A DNA stretch of 9,150 bases from Candidatus Babeliales bacterium (GTDB lineage Bacteria > Babelota > Babeliae > Babelales > JANWKD01). A model generated the notes under the pieces. It was not told the origin of the DNA, did not search any database, and worked only from the letters and a program-made list of their open reading frames with translations. Below are positions 1 to 5,900 of this stretch, one piece after another. The stretch is from NCBI GenBank assembly GCA_025451595.1, contig JANWKD010000006.1:1-9150 (forward strand). The letters run 5' to 3'. The position numbers and the translations under genes were made by a program. The stretch's first letter is position 1. The number at the start of each line of letters is the position of its first letter.

Positions 1-1
1 C

Positions 2-334
2 ACCGAAAAACTACAAGAAGAAATACGTTCAACTTTGCTGACGCGAAAATGCACAGATCCTTATTTATATCGGCAGCATCAAGGAACAATCGCCTATCTA
101 AAGTATTTTGTGAAAATTCCTTTTTCTCTTGGGATTCTGAGTTCGGGCATTAAAGTAGCTTATAACTGGATCTGTCAAGATTCTATCAAACCAATTTCTA
201 CGGCACTATTCTTAGGATCTTTGGCCGCTTATTATCAAAAAGCATATAAGCCCGCACAAGCCTTAAAGAAAGAAGAAGAAGCTTCCAATTGGCTACTGGG
301 AAAACGAGGCCAACACCCCATACGAGAAAGATAG
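2..334 (+). CDS. 3' end of an unrecognised, probably membrane-associated protein (5' truncated by window edge)
   Basis: The reading frame is open from base 2 and ends at TAG 332-334, giving about 110 visible residues. No start is needed inside the window: the TTG at 35 is in frame, but sequence before it is open too, so the gene most likely begins upstream of base 1. The visible part has a charged N-terminal stretch, then two moderately hydrophobic segments (around KIPFSLGILSSGIKVAYNWI and PISTALFLGSLAAYYQ), and ends in a basic/acidic tail (ALKKEEEASNWLLGKRGQHP and a few more residues). This looks like a membrane-associated C-terminus with a polar tail. I do not recognise the family. The stop codon lies 14 nt from the 3' end of a convergent tRNA-Ser gene, and no terminator hairpin is visible in between. 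Confidence 0.6.
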   Translation, partial: TEKLQEEIRSTLLTRKCTDPYLYRQHQGTIAYLKYFVKIPFSLGILSSGIKVAYNWICQDSIKPISTALFLGSLAAYYQKAYKPAQALKKEEEASNWLLGKRGQHPIRER

Positions 335-348
335 ATTAATAAATTTTA

Positions 349-440
349 TGGAGGAGAGAGTGGGATTCGAACCCACGATTCCGATCTCTCGGAATAACGG
401 TTTTCAAGACCGCCGCATTCGACCGCTCTGCCATCTCTCC
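349..440 (-). tRNA. tRNA-Ser (anticodon UGA)
   Basis: Read on the minus strand, the acceptor GGAGAGA (440-434) pairs with TCTCTCC (359-353). The anticodon loop is CTTGAAA, giving anticodon TGA, which reads UCA-type serine codons. A long variable arm forms a TTCCGA/TCGGAA stem with a GAGA loop, the hallmark of class II tRNA-Ser. The T arm is GTGGG-TTCGAAT-CCCAC. CCA is encoded in the DNA (351-349). The discriminator base at 352 reads U on the tRNA, whereas G73 is usual in bacterial tRNA-Ser. The gene lies downstream of a terminator that closes the tRNA-Arg unit, so it probably has its own promoter beyond a GC-rich leader. Confidence 0.96.
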
Positions 441-541
441 CAACTTCGCTTATCCGGGCCTACAGGCTCGGCAAGCTTCGCCGGGCACGCCCGACTACGT
501 TCATTCTATCGAAATTTTCGAAGTTGAGTATTTCAACTTCG
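441..541 (-). repeat. GC-rich palindromic leader upstream of tRNA-Ser(UGA), repeat copy A
   Basis: This block immediately precedes the tRNA 5' end. It holds several self-complementary elements: a perfect 9-bp inverted repeat CGAAGTTGA/TCAACTTCG with a 5-nt loop (519-541), a TCGAAA-T-TTTCGA palindrome (509-521), CGGGC-AC-GCCCG (482-493) and GGGCCT/AGGCTC (about 455-468, one G-U type mismatch). Bases 479-513 match 901-935 upstream of the other tRNA-Ser at 30 of 35 positions. The composition differs sharply from the AT-rich DNA on its far side. It may be a transcribed, structured leader removed during tRNA processing, or a dispersed repeat that landed between promoter and tRNA. Confidence 0.7.
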
Positions 542-553
542 ACCAAGTAGCCT

Positions 554-559
554 ATTATA
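554..559 (-). promoter_or_regulatory. candidate -10 box for tRNA-Ser(UGA)
   Basis: On the minus strand this hexamer reads TATAAT, a perfect sigma70 -10. It lies between the terminator of the upstream tRNA unit (622-640) and the GC-rich leader, the only AT-rich stretch available for a promoter. No good -35 is present at 16-18 nt spacing. A second possibility on the same strand is TATACT at 582-587. The assignment rests mainly on position. Confidence 0.35.
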
Positions 560-621
560 GAAACTATTTCAAAGTAAAATTAGTATACAAAATTTTTATT
601 TACTAATCTAATAAATCCATT

Positions 622-662
622 AAAAAACTGGCACCGCCAGCTGAAGCTTTAGCGAAAGCTGG
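622..662 (-). terminator. Rho-independent terminator of the tRNA-Ser(GCU)-tRNA-Arg unit, with an overlapping alternative hairpin
   Basis: Read on the minus strand, CTGGC-GGT-GCCAG (640-628) is a 5-bp GC-rich hairpin followed directly by six T (627-622), a compact intrinsic terminator about 20 nt past the tRNA-Arg 3' end. A second, larger hairpin with arms CCAGCT/AGCTGG (637-642 with 657-662) shares the CCAG arm at 637-640, so the two structures cannot form together. The loop of the larger hairpin holds GAAGCTTTAGCGAA, a motif resembling pieces of the other GC-rich spacer repeats. The larger hairpin also overlaps the last bases of the tRNA-Arg CCA end. Confidence 0.7.
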
Positions 663-736
663 TGCGCCTAAAAGGAGTCGAACCTTTAACCTTCAGATCC
701 GTAGTCTGACGCTCTATCCAATTGAGCTATAGGCGC
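660..736 (-). tRNA. tRNA-Arg (anticodon ACG)
   Basis: On the minus strand the acceptor GCGCCTA (736-730) pairs with TAGGCGC, followed by discriminator A and an encoded CCA (662-660). The D arm is GCTC/GAGC. The anticodon stem TCAGA/TCTGA encloses CTACGGA, giving anticodon ACG. The T arm is AAAGG-TTCGACT-CCTTT. In bacteria this species is normally deaminated to ICG by TadA, so that it reads CGU, CGC and CGA. Only 25 nt separate it from the 3' end of tRNA-Ser(GCU), so the two are probably co-transcribed. Confidence 0.97.
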
Positions 737-761
737 ATTTATTATTTCAAATATCATTTAG

Positions 762-852
762 TGGTGGAGAGAGAGGGATTCGAACCCTCGTGCCCCATTT
801 CTGGAGCGCTTGCTTAGCAGGCAAGTGCTTTAGACCACTCAGCCATCTCTCC
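762..852 (-). tRNA. tRNA-Ser (anticodon GCU)
   Basis: On the minus strand GGAGAGA (852-846) pairs with TCTCTCC (772-766). The anticodon stem CTTGC/GCAAG holds loop CTGCTAA, giving anticodon GCT for AGC/AGU serine codons. The long variable arm GCTCC/GGGGC is typical of class II tRNA-Ser. The T arm is GAGGG-TTCGAAT-CCCTC. CCA is encoded (764-762). The discriminator at 765 is A on the tRNA, not the usual G of bacterial tRNA-Ser. It shares its acceptor stem and T loop with tRNA-Ser(UGA), as isoacceptors charged by one synthetase should. Confidence 0.96.
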
Positions 853-935
853 CGACTTCGTTCCTTCTGGCGAAGCTTCTGCTCTCGAAGTATTCAACTA
901 CGCCGGGCACACCCGACTTCGCTCATGCTTTCGAA
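853..935 (-). repeat. GC-rich leader upstream of tRNA-Ser(GCU), repeat copy B
   Basis: This mosaic of CTTCG/CGAAG-rich segments runs up to the tRNA 5' end. Bases 901-935 match 479-513 of the other tRNA-Ser leader at 30 of 35 positions, including the CGGGC-AC-CCCG core. The bases just outside the two tRNA 5' ends are also alike (CCAACTTCGCT versus CCGACTTCGTT on the plus strand). Unlike copy A, the central palindrome is imperfect here (CGGGCACACCCG). The element is probably transcribed as part of the tRNA precursor. Confidence 0.65.
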
Positions 936-1150
936 GAATCTACTTCCGTCGTCGCTTTCAGCTATGCCGGACAGGCCTTTATATGTTTCTCATTTTCATT
1001 CAAAACATATTTTTAAACGTATCTCAAAGCAAAAGCGTCCAATGCATTATGCACCTCAACACGATTACCAAATAGGATAAAAGATTTGGCAATTAATGCA
1101 AGGGCAAAAACAGAAGAATTGTCTTACCGTTCATGTATGTTTACACTATG
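936..1150. other. Spacer without a convincing gene
   Basis: Together with the leader repeat and the 5' region of the next gene, this makes a gene-free stretch of about 366 bases between the tRNA cluster and the DUF167 gene. It has to house divergent promoters. Two small symmetric elements are visible: TGCATTATGCA (1043-1053) and CCAAAT/ATTTGG with a 10-nt spacer (1068-1089). A minus-strand frame is open for about 37 codons (1013-1123), but it has no good start and no ribosome binding site, so it is not called as a gene. Confidence 0.5.
978..1005 (-). promoter_or_regulatory. candidate promoter for the tRNA-Ser(GCU)-tRNA-Arg unit
   Basis: On the minus strand TTTTGA (1005-1000) is followed after 16 nt by TATAAA (983-978). 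No better promoter-like pair lies between this point and the tRNA, because the intervening leader is GC-rich repeat. The implied leader is about 120 nt, much like that of the other tRNA-Ser. The match is modest in an AT-rich background. Confidence 0.3.
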
Positions 1151-1156
1151 TATAAT
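1151..1156 (+). promoter_or_regulatory. candidate -10 box for the DUF167-gspF transcription unit
   Basis: TATAAT is a perfect -10 hexamer located 62 nt before the DUF167 start codon. It is preceded by TG, although without the single spacer base of a classical extended -10. No strong -35 is found at 16-18 nt. It is the best promoter signal between the divergent tRNA unit and the gene. Confidence 0.4.
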
Positions 1157-1169
1157 CTACTATTTTAAC

Positions 1170-1203
1170 GAACCCCGCACATTTGGTCTTGGGGACCGGG
1201 GCT
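1170..1203 (+). repeat. GAACCCCGCACA element with nested hairpin in the 5' leader of the DUF167 gene
   Basis: GAACCCCGCACA (1170-1181) recurs exactly at 2749-2760. In both places it is followed downstream by a GGGGACC segment (1191-1197 and 2782-2788). Here CCCC (1173-1176) can pair with GGGG (1198-1201) around an inner GGTC/GACC stem (1185-1188 with 1194-1197). The structure would lie in the untranslated leader, 16 nt before the start codon and just before the ribosome binding site. It may be a dispersed repeat or a leader control element. Confidence 0.5.
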
Positions 1204-1218
1204 AAAATAAGGACTCGC

Positions 1219-1515
1219 ATGGCACTCATAGTAACTATCAAAGTCGTTCCGGGTTCCGGTAAGCAGCTATGGAAGTTCGATAGCGGAGGAACGTTAAAAT
1301 GCTATCTTAAAAATCAAGCAGAAAAAGGACTTGCAAATAAAGAACTTATAGAAACGCTGAGCAAAAAACTGGGCCTGCCACAAACAACTATTCATATTAT
1401 TAAGGGCGCATCAGCTCGCACTAAAATAATCAAAATAGAGCATAATCTTTCTTTACAAGATCTATATCGGTATCTTGAAATACAGGAACCGGCAATACAA
1501 CAAAAATTATTTTAG
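1219..1515 (+). CDS. DUF167 / YggU-family protein
   Basis: This is a 98-residue protein of the DUF167 (YggU, UPF0235) family, normally about 95-100 aa. Molecular function is not established for the family; solved members have a compact alpha/beta fold. The N-terminal strand (residues 1-12, ending VVPGSGK) matches the family pattern of V-P-x-(A/S). The central signature is clear: AEKGLANKELIETLSKKLGL (usual consensus GKAN, here GLAN), then TTIHIIKGASARTKIIKI, matching the family's G-x-x-S-R-x-K strand. The ATG at 1219 is preferred over an in-frame TTG at 1183 because AAGGA (1209-1213) sits 5 nt before it, and the TTG lies inside a GC-rich hairpin leader and would add 12 atypical residues. The stop codon is 9 nt before the gspF-like start, so the two genes form an operon. 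Confidence 0.9.
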   Translation: MALIVTIKVVPGSGKQLWKFDSGGTLKCYLKNQAEKGLANKELIETLSKKLGLPQTTIHIIKGASARTKIIKIEHNLSLQDLYRYLEIQEPAIQQKLF

Positions 1516-1524
1516 GAAAAATAG

Positions 1525-2712
1525 ATGCCTCGCTTTCGTTGGCAAGCAATCGGCTTGGATGGCTCTTTATATGATGGCACTACCCGTGCACGAACGGTAC
1601 AAGAATTAAACATGATACTGGCTCAACAAGATTTATCATTATTGCAAGCTTATCATTATAAGCCACAAGCTTGGCTCCATATCTCTCGTTCAATGCAAAG
1701 TAATTTTTTTAAAGAATTATCATTACTATTACAAGCCGGAATTTGTCTTGACCATGCGTTGCATTTACTGGTAGAACAAATTAATAATCCCTTATTTAAG
1801 GAAATTATTTGGGAGTTATATGCTGACGTACATGAAGGAATTTATTTGCATACGGCAATGTCAAAACATCGTGAATGCTTTGACGAACTTACCATCCAGA
1901 TGATCGCTGCTGGCCACCAGTCAGGTCAACTAACGCAAGCATTAGAACAGTTACACGAACACCAAGAACTCATGCAAAATTTTCTCAAAAAGATTCGTCA
2001 TGCAATTATTGTTCCTTGTATAACATTACTCTTTTTTATTGTCGTTGCTCTTATTATTTTTATACTCATTGTTCCTGCGTTTGCGGATATGCTAGCCTCT
2101 ACGGGCCAGCAGCTGCCTTATGCCACTTCTTTAATAATTGCAATAAGTGATTTTATACGGAGCTGGTTCGCATTTACCACTATCGCTGGTATCATACTGT
2201 TGAGCATCATTTTTTTTTATATCATACACCGTTATTACCAAAAAATATCTGCTCGTCTTGTTCTTTTAATACCGGGAATAGGTACCATTTATTATGGCAT
2301 TAATATTACTTATTTTTTAAAATCATTAGGATTATTGCTCGAAAAAAATATTCATATTGTACATGCACTTGATTGCGCTATCCAAACGATACATAATTCT
2401 TATATAAAAAATCAGCTTCTTACAATAATTCCTTTAGTAGAACAAGGTACCTTATTAAGTAATGCATTAGCGCAAACGGCATTATTAACGCCAGAAGTAC
2501 CCGCTATGATACGTATTGGTGAAGAATCAGCACATTTAAGCACTATTATTATTCGTGCAGGTACTATTTATAGAGATAGGATTATTAATACGCTCACCAT
2601 TTATACCACCTTAATTTATCCTATTCTCATGATTATCATGGGAATATTAATTACGTTATTAATTTTTGCTGTATATTTACCACTTTTTAATCTATCTTAT
2701 GCAATTGCTTGA
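1525..2712 (+). CDS. GspF/PilC-family inner-membrane platform protein (type II secretion or type IV pilus)
   Basis: At 395 aa this is close to the 400-aa norm of GspF/PilC. These polytopic inner-membrane proteins sit at the base of type II secretion systems and type IV pili and connect the cytoplasmic ATPase to pseudopilin assembly. The protein has the expected duplicated layout: a short N-terminal segment, a first T2SSF domain (about 58-180, with LSLLLQAGICLDHAL and MIAAGHQSGQL), transmembrane segments at about 161-184 and 216-235, a second T2SSF domain (about 260-385, with LLLEKNIHIVHAL and MIRIGEESAHL) and a final transmembrane segment at about 363-386. In domain 1 the usual GE before SG is GH (130-131), while domain 2 keeps GEES. 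AGGA (1514-1517) precedes the ATG, overlapping the upstream stop codon. No ATPase, secretin or pilin gene is in the window, so secretion and pilus roles cannot be separated. Confidence 0.93.
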   Translation: MPRFRWQAIGLDGSLYDGTTRARTVQELNMILAQQDLSLLQAYHYKPQAWLHISRSMQSNFFKELSLLLQAGICLDHALHLLVEQINNPLFKEIIWELYADVHEGIYLHTAMSKHRECFDELTIQMIAAGHQSGQLTQALEQLHEHQELMQNFLKKIRHAIIVPCITLLFFIVVALIIFILIVPAFADMLASTGQQLPYATSLIIAISDFIRSWFAFTTIAGIILLSIIFFYIIHRYYQKISARLVLLIPGIGTIYYGINITYFLKSLGLLLEKNIHIVHALDCAIQTIHNSYIKNQLLTIIPLVEQGTLLSNALAQTALLTPEVPAMIRIGEESAHLSTIIIRAGTIYRDRIINTLTIYTTLIYPILMIIMGILITLLIFAVYLPLFNLSYAIA

Positions 2713-2748
2713 TTTAGAAAAAATATACTATCTATATTTGATTTAAAT

Positions 2749-2790
2749 GAACCCCGCACACGGCTTAAAAGCCGTGGTATCGGGGACCCC
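2749..2790 (+). repeat. GAACCCCGCACA element with perfect 8-bp hairpin (second copy)
   Basis: The exact 12-mer shared with 1170-1181 leads into a perfect inverted repeat CACGGCTT-AA-AAGCCGTG (2759-2776). An outer CCCCG/CGGGG pair (2752-2756 with 2781-2785) and a following GGGG-A-CCCC palindrome (2782-2790) compete for the same bases. It begins 36 nt after the gspF stop codon. No T run follows, so it is not a standard intrinsic terminator. It may be a dispersed palindromic repeat, an RNA-stabilising 3' structure of the gspF message, or part of the next gene's leader. Confidence 0.6.
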
Positions 2791-2843
2791 GGAAAACGAC
2801 CTGTCCGTCGAAGCCTTGGCGAAGTTGGAATCTTGCCATTCAT

Positions 2844-2867
2844 CTCTGGCTTCAAAGCCAGAGTTTT
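2844..2867 (+). terminator. Possible intrinsic terminator or attenuator between gspF and the large exported-protein gene
   Basis: CTCTGGCTT-CA-AAGCCAGAG is a perfect 9-bp stem (2844-2863) followed by only four T before CTGAGG. It could end the DUF167-gspF transcript. It lies just 39 nt before the next start codon, so if transcription starts upstream it would instead act as an attenuator for that gene. It shares the GGCTTNAAAGCC core with the hairpin at 2759-2776. Confidence 0.5.
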
Positions 2868-2906
2868 CTGAGGATAAAATAAATTTACCACATTCTTAAG
2901 GAAAAT

Positions 2907-5900
2907 ATGCCACCGTACATCTATTTTCTTTATCTATTTCTGATAACAACTCCTCTCAATGCATCATTTTTAGAATCAATAAAAATTGTAACGCTCACAT
3001 TGAATGATTTAGCAGAAGCCTTTCAAGGAAAGCGATCGATAGCACATTTAGAAAAAACTCCCGAACAAACAAAACAAGAATCTGCACAAGAAATAATTGA
3101 ACAATTAAAAAATCTCATTACTACATTCAAAAAAAATATTGCCCAAAATATTACACCCAATAAGCAAGAGATAGATTATTATAACAAACGGTATGCTCAA
3201 TATCTTATTGATGGCTTTAAAGACAATCAGTCCGAGTTCTGGTACTACGGCGCAAATGCATACTATTTTTTTAAAACGTATCAAAATTTTACCTTGCCAC
3301 AAATTACTCAAGCTACCAATAGCCCAAATGATCAAACCAGCCTTGAAGATCTTACGTTCTTCTTTGAAGGGTACCAACGGTTACTAAACACCGGTAAAAC
3401 AGAAATTCCAGATAGCTATGAGACCTTCGCAAAAAATTATAAAAATTGGCTTGATACGTTACAAAAACCTGCAAAAACAACGTTCGCAGAAAGACAAAAA
3501 GAGAAACGGGAACAAGCACTTGCTCAAATGAATAGTTTTGTAAAACAATTCAGACTGAACCCGGAAACCGCAGCCGATGATATTATTAAGTATACCACTG
3601 CAATATATACTTTTGAACTCAATGGCGGTCGCCCGTCTGCAGAATTTATTTTTTGGAATTCTTGGGGCTTTTTATCACACATTTTAAAAAAATATACGGG
3701 TGTTCCCATCGAAAAAATTGCTATAGAAACTCATTTATTACCCGATAAAGCAATAGAGATACTGCAAAAAGATCTGAATGATTTTTTATTACAAAAAAGT
3801 ATTGGCTCTCATGAATTAGGAGGCCTTACAAAATTTACCGAATTACAAAAGAAGTTTCAACTGTTTATTAATAATCTCAAAAATGAACTCAAAGAACCAG
3901 AAGATAAACAGCTCTTGATCCGTACCGGAGAACAAAATAAACTCGATAAAATAATTACTCAGCTAAGACAAACGCCCCAAGTTACACAGCAACTATACGA
4001 CGATTATATCAACGCCTATTCGCTCTATAGAAAAAATGGTGGCGATAACCTTGAATATGAAATGTTTAATCACTGGATATTGCTTTCATTATTAATGACA
4101 AAAAATAAAGGAAAGTCGCTTGATGACATAGAAATCGATACTATATCAAATCAACAAGACCCGCTCAACTATTTAAAACAGTTAGTTTCTGATTACCAAT
4201 CATTACAATCAGCAGCTACAACTGCCTTTTGGATGCAACCATTTGATGAACTGCTCACGAGTGCACAAGCGTGGCTTCAAGATTTGCAAACCAGCAGTGC
4301 AGAACCTACGCAAACTGAACGTGATCAGGCCCAAACCACCATACAACAACTCATTGATACACAACTAAAAAAAGGCACTGTTACTGCTCAAATCATTGAC
4401 GACTACCAAAAAGCGTATACCAGCTTTATTCGTTATGGTGGTACAAATGATACCTTTAAATTCTGGTCCTATTGGTTATTGCTGACCTCTTTAATGCAAA
4501 CGCATAAAGATCAATCAGTTGAAGAGATTGCACTCGCACGAGGTAAAAAAGAGGATACGTTGATTCCTGCTCTTAAAAAATTACTTTCTTCGTATACCAG
4601 TTTACAGACAATCGCCGTTCCTTCACAAATGACGCAAGAACAGTTTAATAGCACCGCAACTCAATTCGGTGAATGGATTGATCAGCTCGAAAAAAACCAA
4701 AAAATAAAAAGAACTGTAGATCAAAAAAAAGAAGCTCTTGATGAATCTATTGCACAATTTCAATCGAGAGATACCGAGTATATAACGATTTCTGAGCTCG
4801 TAAGTTTTTTAACCACGTATCAAGAGTATAAAAAAATTGCTTCAACAGTAAGCAATACCTATCAATTTTGGTCTACTTGGGCTGAAGCTTATTTAAAAAT
4901 AAAATCAAAGGTAGACAATCTAGCTGAATTACAACGATTAGAAGCTGCTATTGATTCATGGAAAGATAAACCCGAAATACCCGTTTCTGCCTTGCAAAGT
5001 CTAGAATCTAACTTCAAAGCATATTATGCTCAGGAAAAAGCAACCCATTTGCAATCAGTAGAAAAGCAGCTGAAATCTATTATTAAAACCAAATTCAAGA
5101 TTGAAAACCCCAAACTAGAAGATCTGGACATAGAATTGTATAAACAACAATTGGATTTGTATAAAAAACTTGCGGGGGATAACGAAATATATGACACCTG
5201 GAGCTATTGGATAGAACTCTCACAACGCGCAACGTATCTCTTAGGCAAAAGATGTTCAACCATGGACAACGTGTCGTTGCCAGAACAAACTACCATTAAA
5301 CAGCAAGTTCAGACCGTTATTAATAATTTAAAAACGTTGCAAGAAAAACTACCGCAAGCACAAAATATTCCTTCACTGCTCAATCAATTGCAAACCTGTT
5401 TTCAATTTGGCAAACAAGATGATCCGATCAATGCAACTATTAATACGCTCAGCGCACTTATTCCATCAGTATCCAAAGATAACGCTGCTGCAATAGATAA
5501 TTATCTTCAAACGTATAAACAGTATAAAACAGCATCAACCGGAAAAACTGTTGACGAAGCGTCAAATAAAAAGCTTACCTACTGGTATGCGTATGCCCTC
5601 TTAATGCGTGACACGATCGCTGCCAAGCAGTATGATCTACAATCTATTGCCAGCCGCTGGTTCAATAGTATCGATAAAACGAACGAAGTTATTACACAAT
5701 ACGAGCAAGATTTGGCATTTTTTGATACCCAAAAAGAAGCCGCTCTTGATCCTAACATTGGTACCCTTGCCAACGGTATGTTTTCAGGATTGAAAAACAA
5801 TCTGGCAAATCGTCTAAACGATTTGAAACGCCAACAACAAATGCTTACGCTCATTAAAGGTCCCTTTCAACGGGATGTGACCGAAACATCAGGGCGTGTT

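Noticed and set aside
441..935. Possible CRISPR array or integrative-element attachment sites next to the tRNAs
   Set aside because: There are only two imperfect copies with no regular spacers, no cas or integrase gene, and no duplicated tRNA 3' end.
790..1080. Plus-strand open frame of 96 codons
   Set aside because: It runs antisense through the tRNA-Ser(GCU) gene and the GC-rich repeat, has no ribosome binding site and low-complexity Ser/Arg-rich content; an artefact of repeat sequence.
1013..1123. Minus-strand frame of about 37 codons with protein-like composition (LALIAKSFILFG, EVHNALDAFALRYV)
   Set aside because: No ATG, no ribosome binding site and a stop just upstream; too short to tell a gene remnant from chance in this AT-rich spacer.
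1183..1218. TTG start extending the DUF167 protein by 12 residues
   Set aside because: The extension lies in the hairpin leader, the ATG at 1219 has a well-spaced AAGGA, and family members start near this point.
2697..2891. Minus-strand frame of 64 codons covering the gspF 3' end and spacer
   Set aside because: It is made of the palindromic repeats read in reverse and overlaps the gspF stop codon; no start signal or recognisable protein features.
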